NCBI GenBank assembly: GCA_002501065.1
Contig: DLRK01000102.1
Coordinates: 1-64,000 of the forward strand
DNA: 64,000 nucleotides
DNA from: Akkermansiaceae bacterium UBA7890
GTDB lineage: Bacteria; Verrucomicrobiota; Verrucomicrobiia; Verrucomicrobiales; Akkermansiaceae
Direction of reading: 5' to 3'
Notes under the pieces: model-generated
Database searches by the model: none
Told to the model about the DNA's origin: nothing
The model's input: the letters and a program-made list of their open reading frames with translations, nothing else
Shown: positions 44,680 through 52,115 of the stretch, in pieces
Numbering within the stretch: the stretch's first letter is position 1
Layout of the letters: each line of letters starts with the position of its first letter
Program-made: the position numbers and the translations under genes

Positions 44680-45377
44680 CTCTTTACGAACTTGCTCCCC
44701 GGCTTCAGCGCCAATTCGATTTTCGGAGCGAGCTCCATCTCCATCTGGGCGTTACTCACAACCGATCTGTTGCGAGTCACCCCGCCCTCTCCCTTCCTGA
44801 GCGGGTAATCCTGTTCATGCTTGAGGATGTAAGGCTGGTCGGCAGGGCGGCGTTCCCAGGCATCGGACGGACACTGCATGGCAATCGAGCAGTTATTGCA
44901 GTTCACACAGATGTCGTGCCGCACCTGCAGATAGAAGGACGCGTTGCCGAACATCTCACAGGGTTTCACACACTTGGCGCAGCCGATGCAGCGTTCCTCG
45001 TCGATATTGTATTCCCAGTAGGGATCCTCCACGAAAACGCGCTCGATTGCATCGGTGGGACAGAGCTGATTCTCCGCCGCAGAAGTCAGGTCCGGTGCGT
45101 TCGGTTGGAAGTAACCGAAGCAGAGCTGGCAATACCCGCAGATGGAATAGGATTGCACACACTTTACGGCCGAAGGCGAGACCACGCAGGCCGTGCTGCA
45201 GTGCTCGCATCCGACACATTTCATCGGATCAATCTGCCAGACCGTGTTCTTTCGCCGACCGCCGAAGGCAGCCAGAGCGCCGATGAAGCCCAGGAGCACT
45301 CCAGTCGTCGCGCGCATCCCTTTCCGAAGAAAGGTGAAGCGTGTGACCTGTTCCGGTGGTTTCGTCAGCTCAGTCAT
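44676..45377 (-). CDS. Membrane-associated polyferredoxin, NapG-like
   Basis: 233 residues from the ATG at 45377 (GGAG just before it); a TTG at 45386 would add three residues. One hydrophobic segment at about 24-40 (ATTGVLLGFIGALAAFGG) anchors it. There is no twin-arginine motif, unlike NapG. Cysteine sets consistent with four [4Fe-4S] clusters: C54-x2-C57-x2-C60-x3-C64; C80-x2-C83-x2-C86...C106; C130-x2-C133-x2-C136-x3-C140; C157-x2-C160-x2-C163-x5-C169. First gene of the operon; a 19-base palindrome lies 73 bases upstream. Probably relays electrons between the NapH-like protein and the NuoEF/GltD-like complex or a periplasmic partner. Confidence 0.86.
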   Translation of the reverse strand: MTELTKPPEQVTRFTFLRKGMRATTGVLLGFIGALAAFGGRRKNTVWQIDPMKCVGCEHCSTACVVSPSAVKCVQSYSICGYCQLCFGYFQPNAPDLTSAAENQLCPTDAIERVFVEDPYWEYNIDEERCIGCAKCVKPCEMFGNASFYLQVRHDICVNCNNCSIAMQCPSDAWERRPADQPYILKHEQDYPLRKGEGGVTRNRSVVSNAQMEMELAPKIELALKPGSKFVKR

Positions 45378-45449
45378 TCTCTCCAATTTAATCTACAGAA
45401 CATGACCGATGGCCTGAAACTACGTATGGGAAAACAATCCACAAGAAAT

Positions 45450-45468
45450 AATTAGAACTATTCTAATT
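45450..45468. promoter_or_regulatory. 19-base palindrome, candidate operator of the redox operon
   Basis: AATTAGAACTATTCTAATT is a perfect inverted repeat (8-base arms, 3-base centre). The inner TTAGAAC-T-ATTCTAA has the 7-1-7 form of Fur/PerR-family sites and matches the PerR box at 11 of 14 defined positions. It is 73 bases upstream of the polyferredoxin ATG, in an AT-rich promoter-like stretch. The regulator identity is inferred. Confidence 0.65.
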
Positions 45469-45505
45469 AGTCGCTTAGTGCCAGCCTTACTGGTCCGGAT
45501 TCCAT

Positions 45506-45521
45506 AAAAAAAAAACCGGTT
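45506..45521 (-). terminator. Possible weak terminator after the PQQ-like gene
   Basis: On the minus strand AACCGGTT is followed by ten T residues (A-run 45506-45515). The stem is very short, so it may be only a homopolymer tract. It lies 32 bases beyond the stop of the PQQ-like gene at 45553 and would separate that gene from the operon that begins at 45377. Confidence 0.3.
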
Positions 45522-45552
45522 GAGAAACAGAAAACAGCAATATCCATTGAAT

Positions 45553-47010
45553 TCATGGGGCCGAAACATCGAGACAGATCATCTTCTTCGAATCCCTCAC
45601 GATCAACTTGCCATCGACAAGGGTCATGGGGCCCCAGGCATCGTGCCCGTTCAGGACCTGGGACTGGGCCAGCAATTCGTATCCGCCCAGCGAGGCTCTG
45701 ATCAGGGTCAGCTCTCCGTCGTCATCGAGCAGGTAGAACATGTCGTTGGCCACGAGGAACGGCCCGAGTCCGAAGCGGTTTGTCTTTCCGCTGCTCCATA
45801 CCAGCTCCCCGTCAGTGTTCATGCAGACAAACTGACTTTGCAGGGCGAGGGCGTCCTTGGGCAGAATTGAAAAGAGATGATCACGATAGTAGATCGGCGT
45901 CTGCTGCTCGCACCCAAAGGTGGTTCTCTTCAGTTTGTAGATCGGTTCCGCCACGATCTGGTCCCCTTCCCCCTTCAACCCCAGCATCATGCTGCCGCCC
46001 CCATAGCCAACCGTAAGGAAAATCCTCCTGCCGTCTATCGCCACCGGCGAAGGCGAGGTCACCGAGTGCGTCCAGGCATTCGTCTCCCACAGCAGCGTCC
46101 CTCGATCTTCCTCCTCTGCCGAAACTCCGATCACTCCCCCGATCGCGCAGTAGACGTAGGTCTTTTTGCCCATCAAGGTCATCGGAATGATCGACGAATG
46201 TGACATCTTCCACTCCTTGGGGTTCGGAGTCTGCCAGATAACATCGCCGGTGTCGCAATCCACACCGATCATGAGAGCTTTGCCGCCGGGGGCCAGGACC
46301 GCGGTGGACCCATCGATAAGAGGGCACTGACCGGTGTACCAGAGCGGGACCTCGCTACCGTAATCCGCCACCAGGTCGATGCCCCAGCGGAATCCCCCCG
46401 TTTTCCGATCCGCACAAAGCACATGGCAACGGGGTCCTACCGTGACGATGTAGTCATCGGTAACCGCCGGAATCGTCCGTGAAACGCCATGGTTCGCCTT
46501 GGTGGGAGCCTTGTAGAACCGACGCCAGATCTCCTTCCCGTCATCGAAGGAAAAACACCGAAGGGCATCACCTTTCTTCTCCTCATCGTAGTCCATTACG
46601 TAGACGCATCCCTCCCAGACCGCAGCTGCGGCATAGCCCTCCCCGAGATCGATTTCCCAGAGTTTTGGTGGACCGCCTGCTGGCCACGCGGTTGCCAGGG
46701 GCACCTTGCTGTCCACGATGTTGCTGTGGTCCGTTCCCCGGAAATGCGGCCAGTTCGTTTCGGTCCGGCCCGGTTTTCCGTCGAAGGTCTCCAGGGTGCC
46801 TTCGATATCGACCGGTTCCACCACCTTGGGAGCCGAACCCGGGGCGGATGGCAGAGTTCCTGCGGTTCGCTCAGCGTCGTAGTCCATGAGGCGCATTCCC
46901 GCCCCCACGGCCGGAGGCGATCGGAAGAGAAGAAAGAGAAAGCCGCCCGCCACCAGGGCCATCATTCCCACGATGACGAATACGAGTTGCTGTTGTCCAA
47001 AACGACCCAT
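45553..47010 (-). CDS. Membrane-anchored PQQ-like beta-propeller protein
   Basis: 485 residues from the ATG at 47010; a longer frame to 47877 runs antisense through the neighbouring Tat gene and is rejected. One N-terminal membrane segment (LVFVIVGMMALVAGGFLFLLF, about 9-29) and a short linker lead to a PQQ-like propeller. Its start, NWPHFRGTDHSNIVDSK, is the usual blade-closing motif of secreted PQQ-like proteins. Later blades include PPKLWEIDLGEGYAAAAVW, GKEIWRRFYK, TGGFRWGIDL, TGDVIWQTPN and DGELVWSSGK. No PQQ ligands are identifiable. Head of the redox island, divergent from the Tat-exported propeller gene at 47161. Function unknown. Confidence 0.82.
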   Translation of the reverse strand: MGRFGQQQLVFVIVGMMALVAGGFLFLLFRSPPAVGAGMRLMDYDAERTAGTLPSAPGSAPKVVEPVDIEGTLETFDGKPGRTETNWPHFRGTDHSNIVDSKVPLATAWPAGGPPKLWEIDLGEGYAAAAVWEGCVYVMDYDEEKKGDALRCFSFDDGKEIWRRFYKAPTKANHGVSRTIPAVTDDYIVTVGPRCHVLCADRKTGGFRWGIDLVADYGSEVPLWYTGQCPLIDGSTAVLAPGGKALMIGVDCDTGDVIWQTPNPKEWKMSHSSIIPMTLMGKKTYVYCAIGGVIGVSAEEEDRGTLLWETNAWTHSVTSPSPVAIDGRRIFLTVGYGGGSMMLGLKGEGDQIVAEPIYKLKRTTFGCEQQTPIYYRDHLFSILPKDALALQSQFVCMNTDGELVWSSGKTNRFGLGPFLVANDMFYLLDDDGELTLIRASLGGYELLAQSQVLNGHDAWGPMTLVDGKLIVRDSKKMICLDVSAP

Positions 47011-47160
47011 GAGGCGGAAGATCCGGTTGCGGGCTGACTCTATACAGTCTCCCACCTCCCGCCCATGCCAATTTTGGCTCCAGAAATTCTTGTTGGCGTT
47101 GCGGGAACCCTGGTGGATAATACAGCCATAGTCGGAGCCTCGGCCACCAAAGGAAATGAC

Positions 47161-48222
47161 ATGAGTAAGAAGTCCGATGTAGGAAGACGGGGATTTGTCG
47201 CAGCCGGGCTGGTTGGCCTGGGCGGTATCGGAGGTTGGCTGGCCCGCAGGTTCCAGGGCCCGGATCAGGTCCGCAAACCGATCCCGACCGCGCGCGACAG
47301 TCGCTATGTCTACGATATCAGCGAGTTTGAGACCACGGCCCCCGAGCACCTGCTCTACGATCCTGGTGAGCAGATTCCAACCGGGTTCAAGCGCGCCAAG
47401 CGCCTTGAGACTGCACCCGGAAACCGTTTTCTGGTGGCCGGCGACCGCTCCGTGAAGATCTTCAATGCCGACGGAACGGTCGAAAGCGAGGTTCTCCATG
47501 ATAGCACGCCGCGCAGTCTGCTGGTGACCGGAGACGACGAGATCTTCGTTGGTTCCCCCGGTGAATTCGTCGTCTACGATTTTGACGGCGTGGAGAAGTG
47601 GCGCTCCCCCAGCTTCCCGGAAGGGACCTATCTGACCTCCATGGCTGCCGCCGAGGGCGCCCTGTATCTCGCTGACATGAAAACCCGCGAGATTCTCATG
47701 TGCGACCGAAAGAGCGGGAGGATAGTCAATCGGTTTGGCAGGAAGGAGTCGTCCGGGCACAACCCCGGATTCTCGGTCCCAAGCCCCTACTTCGATCTCA
47801 AGGCCGCCGCAGATGGTCAACTGCGCATCGCCAATCCCGGCCGTTTGCGGGTTGAGACCTATTCGCTCGACGGTCACTTCCAGTCCTCCTGGGGCGGACC
47901 TGGCATGAAGATCGACCGCTTCTGCGGTTGCTGTAACCCGGTTTACTTCACCATGATGCCGGATGGCAGTTGTATCACCAGTGAGAAAGGGCTCGCCCGG
48001 GTCAACATTTACAGCCCTGAAGGTGTGTTCAAGGGTGCCGTCGCAGGACCCGAAACCCTGGTCGATGACAAGGCCCTTGCCAAGCGCGCCTGCGCCGATT
48101 GTCGGATCGGGGCAGGTTTCGATGTGGCCCTGGAGGAGTCCGGCCGGGTCCTGGTCCTCGATCCCTTCCGAATGGCGGTGCGCACCTTCACTCCCAAGGA
48201 AACAACGCAGGTTTCCACCTGA
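47161..48222 (+). CDS. Tat-exported NHL-like beta-propeller protein
   Basis: 353 residues from the ATG at 47161 (AAAGGAAA before it); a longer frame from 47065 lacks a signal at its start. The N-terminus has a twin-arginine signal (GRRGFVAAGLVGLGGIGGWL). The body is a six-bladed NHL-like propeller (FLVAGDRSVKIFNADG, EFVVYDFDGVEKWRS, ALYLADMKTREILM, RLRVETYSLDGHFQSSW, ARVNIYSPEGVFK, VLVLDPFRMAVRTF). Unusual Cys groups CGCC (in RFCGCCNPVYF) and CADC (KRACADCRIG) could bind a metal. Tat export suggests it folds, or is loaded, before transport. Followed 36 bases later by another Tat protein; likely a two-gene unit. Confidence 0.82.
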   Translation: MSKKSDVGRRGFVAAGLVGLGGIGGWLARRFQGPDQVRKPIPTARDSRYVYDISEFETTAPEHLLYDPGEQIPTGFKRAKRLETAPGNRFLVAGDRSVKIFNADGTVESEVLHDSTPRSLLVTGDDEIFVGSPGEFVVYDFDGVEKWRSPSFPEGTYLTSMAAAEGALYLADMKTREILMCDRKSGRIVNRFGRKESSGHNPGFSVPSPYFDLKAAADGQLRIANPGRLRVETYSLDGHFQSSWGGPGMKIDRFCGCCNPVYFTMMPDGSCITSEKGLARVNIYSPEGVFKGAVAGPETLVDDKALAKRACADCRIGAGFDVALEESGRVLVLDPFRMAVRTFTPKETTQVST

Positions 48223-48258
48223 GAACCACCAGTCCTACCGAAAGAACAGGAAACACCC

Positions 48259-48495
48259 GTGGATCCGCACTCAGACACAGAATCCCAGAATCCCAGCCGC
48301 CGTCGGTTCTTTTCCACCGGTGCGCGGTGCGTGGTGGCGGGTGGCCTGGCGGTCTTCACGGCCGCGCAGGTCATCAAGGGCAGGCGACTCGCTGGAGATC
48401 CCAACTGCATCCGCCTCCACACCTGTTCGGACTGCGTTGAGTTCTCGGGTGGTTGCACCAAGGACAAGGCGGAACAGTTTCGCGCGCGCTCGTAA
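48259..48495 (+). CDS. Small Tat-exported cysteine-rich protein
   Basis: 78 residues, GTG start at 48259. Twin-arginine signal (SRRRFFSTGARCVVAGGLAVF) followed by a mature part of about 35 residues with C-x5-C-x2-C-x6-C (CIRLHTCSDCVEFSGGC). Four cysteines in so short a Tat substrate suggest a small metal- or cluster-binding redox carrier, but the spacing matches no standard ferredoxin or HiPIP. Convergent with the PQQ-like gene ending at 48504. Probably works with the propeller encoded just before it. Confidence 0.75.
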   Translation: MDPHSDTESQNPSRRRFFSTGARCVVAGGLAVFTAAQVIKGRRLAGDPNCIRLHTCSDCVEFSGGCTKDKAEQFRARS

Positions 48496-48503
48496 CGCGG
48501 ACT

Positions 48504-49757
48504 CTACTTCTTCCTGATGTCGTAGGAGGTCATCGTGTCCTGATCCCGCAGGTAGAGGTGTCCGTTCGAAATCACCGGGGTGGGCCAACTCTTGTGATCG
48601 CTCCGATCGCCCTCTTCGAATTGGCTTTTCTCGACCAGATCTTCGGGAGTGGCCTTGAGCAAGGCCACCAGACCGCGGTCATTGCGAAGGTAAAAATGAC
48701 CGTCAGCATAGAGTAATCCGCCTCCTCCAATCGTCCGCTTCTTCCACACATCCTCACCGGTATTGAAGTCCATGCAGACCAGCACCACTCCGCTCGAGCC
48801 GTAAACCTGATCCCCAATCTTGATGACCCCGCCAAAGTCGTTCTTCAGCTTTTTGCTGGCATAGACTCTCTTGGTGGTGAACTTTCCGCCGCTCCCGGAA
48901 ACCTCGAAGAGGTGAGATCCTACCGCATAGCCCGAACTCACGAGGACGTGATTACCATTCACGATCGGAGTGGGCACCACTGCGGTTCTCCCGATCCGCT
49001 TTTCCTGCCAGAGCACTCCGCCGTCCTTCGGATTGATCCCTGCCACGCTGGTCCCGGTGAGCACCACATACTGCTTCATCCCTCCGATCTCGGCGGCGAC
49101 CAGCGAGGTGTAGCCTGCCGGATCCTGGAGATCCTTGCTCTGCCAGATCACCTCTCCCGTCTTCCGATCAAGGGCCGCGACCGCCCCTTTCGAGCCGCCC
49201 GGCGTACAAATCACCTTGTCACCATCGACCAGCGGAGCCTCGGAGTAGCCCCAGTCGGACATGAGCTTGCCCCCGAGATCCGTCACCAGGTTCCGGGTCC
49301 AGATCAGGGTTCCCTTTTCCGTCTCCAGGCAACTCAGGTGACCGGCCGCCCCGATCACAAACACGGATTCGCCATCCACGGTCGGGGTGCCCCGGGGTCC
49401 CTCGGCATAATCAACTTCCTCATAGAGTTCGGCCACTTTGCCGGTGGGAGTGCTCCATAGTTTCTTGCCGTCGGCAGCGGACAGGGCCCAGACGATCTCC
49501 TGTTCGTCGCGGTAGCCCGTTCCGAACACTTTTCCATCCACGATCGACGGCGAAGAGTAACCGCCCCCCAGTCCTTCGGCCTTCCACGCCTTGGGGGGGC
49601 CGGCTTCCGGCCACGATTCGAGGAGGCCGGTCTCGGCACAGATCCCGTCCCGGTTCGGGCCGCGCCACTGTGGCCAATCATCCGCGACGGCCCCCTCCGG
49701 CAGGATAAACAACGATGTGAGGGCGATTCCGGACAACTGCAATGAAAGACGCTTCAT
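48504..49757 (-). CDS. Exported PQQ-like beta-propeller protein
   Basis: 417 residues, ATG at 49757. Signal peptide 1-25 (ALTSLFILPEGAVA). The mature N-terminus DDWPQWRGPNRDGICAETG is the hallmark start of the secreted PQQ-like propellers abundant in Verrucomicrobia and Planctomycetes. Blade motifs follow: PPKAWKAEGLGGGYSSP, DGKKLWSTPTG, KGTLIWTRNL, TGEVIWQSKDL, DGGVLWQEKRI, TGEDVWKKRTI. These proteins usually lack PQQ ligands; role unknown. Third PQQ-like propeller in 9 kb, transcribed away from the small esterase gene. Confidence 0.83.
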   Translation of the reverse strand: MKRLSLQLSGIALTSLFILPEGAVADDWPQWRGPNRDGICAETGLLESWPEAGPPKAWKAEGLGGGYSSPSIVDGKVFGTGYRDEQEIVWALSAADGKKLWSTPTGKVAELYEEVDYAEGPRGTPTVDGESVFVIGAAGHLSCLETEKGTLIWTRNLVTDLGGKLMSDWGYSEAPLVDGDKVICTPGGSKGAVAALDRKTGEVIWQSKDLQDPAGYTSLVAAEIGGMKQYVVLTGTSVAGINPKDGGVLWQEKRIGRTAVVPTPIVNGNHVLVSSGYAVGSHLFEVSGSGGKFTTKRVYASKKLKNDFGGVIKIGDQVYGSSGVVLVCMDFNTGEDVWKKRTIGGGGLLYADGHFYLRNDRGLVALLKATPEDLVEKSQFEEGDRSDHKSWPTPVISNGHLYLRDQDTMTSYDIRKK

Positions 49758-49964
49758 CAGGGGTGGTAACGAGTTGCAGCACTACTAGCCCAGCCCGGAA
49801 CCCCAGGCAAGGGCGGATGCGGCCAGTCCTTCCCGATTCCGGTCATTACCCGGCAGGGGGACATCAGATCCTTCGCATGCTGAGTTCAGCCCGGTCCCCC
49901 ATCCCCCGAGGGGCTCTTTCCCTTGCTCAAAACCTGCCCGGATCTGCGCTCCTCCGCGGTCCGG

Positions 49965-50855
49965 CTATTTGTGCCGGATCAGGATTCGCTTGCTCAGCTC
50001 CAGATACGCCTTGCTGCTCAGGTGGCCGTTGTTGTCCGTCCACGCCCAGGCCTTGAAGTTCTTTTCGTTGGAGCCGAGATCGAGATCGAGCAGGTGGGCG
50101 TTGGGATCCTCTCTGGTGACCGTGTCCTGTGCCTTGAGAATCGGCGCGAAGCTCTCGTCGCCATGCTGAAACAGGTGCTTCCTGACAAAGATCTGGAGTT
50201 CAGGGTTTCCGATATCCCTGCGGAACGCCGTGAAGAGCGACCGGAGGTTCCTTCCGTATTCCTCCGCCTTCGGTCGATCGGATTCGCCCTGGTCCCAGTA
50301 CAGACCGAGAACCCTGATCTTGTCATAGCGTTTTCTCAGCTCGGACATGGAGTCCCGGACCTGGGCCATAAACGTCATGTAGTCCGGGCCGCTCCCGGCC
50401 TTCCACTGGGTGTGCAGATTGTGTCCCCCCGGGCCGTGTTTGATGAAGAACTTGTCCGCATCCGGATACCTTTTCTCGAGCAGCATCGCCATGGGCAGCT
50501 CGATCCCGTGGCGGTTGGGGTCACTGTATCCACCCTTTAAATTCCTGCCTGGCGTCAACCGCTCGAAGCCCCGCCCCCGGATGTTGCTCCGCGGATAGGC
50601 CGCTATGGTCGTCGGAATTCCCACCTCCGCCGCGGTCGATCCGGGAATGGTCGGGTGCTTCTCCGCGATGCCCGACTTCTCGTTGCTCTCCGGCGAGAAG
50701 GCGGCCACGCCGCCGGCGTTGGACTGGCCGGCGATCAGAAAGATGAGGGCCTCTTCAGATGGCGTGACGCTGCTCCCCTCCCCATCGGCGAGAGCGCGAT
50801 CGCAAAGCGGGGCGCCAAGAGCAAGGAACGAGATGAAGACTACACGTCTGGTCAC
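49965..50855 (-). CDS. Exported SASA-type carbohydrate esterase
   Basis: 296 residues, GTG start at 50855. Signal peptide about 1-23 (VVFISFLALGAPLC...ALA). It belongs to the sialate O-acetylesterase/CE6-like SGNH group: the nucleophile Ser is in FLIAGQSNAGG, with RYPDADKFFIKHGPGGHNLHTQW and GLYWDQGESD as further family motifs. Predicted to remove acetyl groups from glycans. Substrate (xylan, sialate or other) is unknown. The final catalytic D-x-x-H reads DNNGHLS, which fits the D-x-x-H of the group loosely. Confidence 0.84.
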   Translation of the reverse strand: MTRRVVFISFLALGAPLCDRALADGEGSSVTPSEEALIFLIAGQSNAGGVAAFSPESNEKSGIAEKHPTIPGSTAAEVGIPTTIAAYPRSNIRGRGFERLTPGRNLKGGYSDPNRHGIELPMAMLLEKRYPDADKFFIKHGPGGHNLHTQWKAGSGPDYMTFMAQVRDSMSELRKRYDKIRVLGLYWDQGESDRPKAEEYGRNLRSLFTAFRRDIGNPELQIFVRKHLFQHGDESFAPILKAQDTVTREDPNAHLLDLDLGSNEKNFKAWAWTDNNGHLSSKAYLELSKRILIRHK

Positions 50856-51070
50856 GCGGGCTCATGTAACAGGGTTCGGATCGACCGTCCAGAGAAGTGC
50901 AATCAACTGCCGTCTCTCCTGATCCAGGCAGTTTGACAGGGTCGGAGGGCCTGAAAAGCTCTTCATGTTATTGCGTCCACTCGACGAACTTTTCTGTGCT
51001 CCTGCCCCGCGGCACCGCCCCGCCCCGGGTCCTGACCGCTGCTCTCCGGCCCAGGACCAAACAGCGAATC

Positions 51071-52096
51071 TCATCGACTGTCGCTTCCAGTCGAATCTGA
51101 TGGCCAGCCACTGGAGAGCACCACCTCCAGTTCCCCGGATTCTTCCTTGGCGGCAAATAACCCTTCTGCCTCGGGCACGGATTCCACCAGGCGCAGCCCC
51201 GCATCTCTGCCCAATACCAGGATCGCGGTGGCAAGCCCATCGGCAACCGCACAATCCGGCGCGACGATGCTCACGCTGACCAGGGCATTATTCACGGTTC
51301 GGCCAGTGCGAGGATCAATGATGTGCGAATAATCCGTCCCATTGGCTTGGAAGAACTTTCGATGGGTTCCACTGGTCGCCATGGCTTGATCCTGGAGTTT
51401 CACGGTCGCAAGAAGATCTTCCGGTCCGCCACCAGGTGAGGGAATCCCGACTTCCCAGACCTTGCCCGACCGGGTGCCTTTGGCACGGATTTCCCCGCCG
51501 ATGTTGATGAGGTAATGTTCGATTTGCGCCTGGTCCAGGATCCCGGCAATCACATCTACGGCATAACCCTTGGCCAGGGCGGAAAGATTCACGGCGCAGT
51601 CATTCTGCTTGCTGAGGGTTGCGGAGCGCGAATCCAGAACCAGGTTGCGCAAACCTGACTGGGTCATCGCCTGCTGAATTCTGCTGTCAACCGGAACCCG
51701 TTGGGAACGATTTACTCCAAAGCCCCACGCGTCGATCAAGGCTCCCATGGTGGGGTCCAGGGCCCCTTCGGTTGTCCTTGAAAGCTGGCTCGCAAGATGG
51801 AGCAGTTCCACGAAGTGCTGTGAAATGGTCATCGAGAAGGGTCCCGGGGAGGCATTGAAGCGCGCCACCTCACTGCTGGGATTCCAGTTGGAAATCTGTC
51901 CCGTGATCTCCTCAAGCGCATCCTCGATTTTCTGTTTGATCACGAAAGGGTCGACCGGGCGACTGGCCTGATAGGTCACGGTGTAGCCAGTTCCCAGGGC
52001 GCTTCCTCTGATATGCTCCTCCGGCGTTCTGGAACAGCCTGCGTGAAACAGCAATCCTCCCAGCGGCAATATGGAAAGGTATCGGCGGATCTTCAT
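51071..52096 (-). CDS. apbE: FAD:protein FMN transferase ApbE
   Basis: 341 residues, ATG at 52096. Lipobox-type signal (LGGLLFHAGC) makes it a periplasmic lipoprotein, as usual. ApbE moves FMN from FAD onto Thr/Ser of extracytosolic redox proteins. Motifs: RGSALGTGYTVTYQ, ISNWNPSSEVARFN, MGALIDAWGFG, LSALAKGYAVD, LINIGGEIRAKG, SHIIDPRTGRTVNN and the C-terminal VADGLATAILVLG. The upstream gene (DUF4405-DUF2271), 19 bases away, carries D-x-x-S-x-A-T, so it is the likely target. Confidence 0.94.
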   Translation of the reverse strand: MKIRRYLSILPLGGLLFHAGCSRTPEEHIRGSALGTGYTVTYQASRPVDPFVIKQKIEDALEEITGQISNWNPSSEVARFNASPGPFSMTISQHFVELLHLASQLSRTTEGALDPTMGALIDAWGFGVNRSQRVPVDSRIQQAMTQSGLRNLVLDSRSATLSKQNDCAVNLSALAKGYAVDVIAGILDQAQIEHYLINIGGEIRAKGTRSGKVWEVGIPSPGGGPEDLLATVKLQDQAMATSGTHRKFFQANGTDYSHIIDPRTGRTVNNALVSVSIVAPDCAVADGLATAILVLGRDAGLRLVESVPEAEGLFAAKEESGELEVVLSSGWPSDSTGSDSR

Positions 52097-52115
52097 TTCC
52101 CGGTCCCCTGCCTGC

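Noticed and set aside
37327..45377. Complex I or Rnf identity for the redox operon
   Set aside because: Only NuoE, NuoF and a NuoG-like N-terminus are present; the membrane subunits (NuoA, H, J-N) and Rnf-specific RnfC/D/G/E/A/B genes are absent.
47011..47877. N-terminal extension of the PQQ-like gene at 45553-47010
   Set aside because: The extension runs antisense through the Tat-exported propeller gene. The ATG at 47010 is directly followed by a good membrane anchor.
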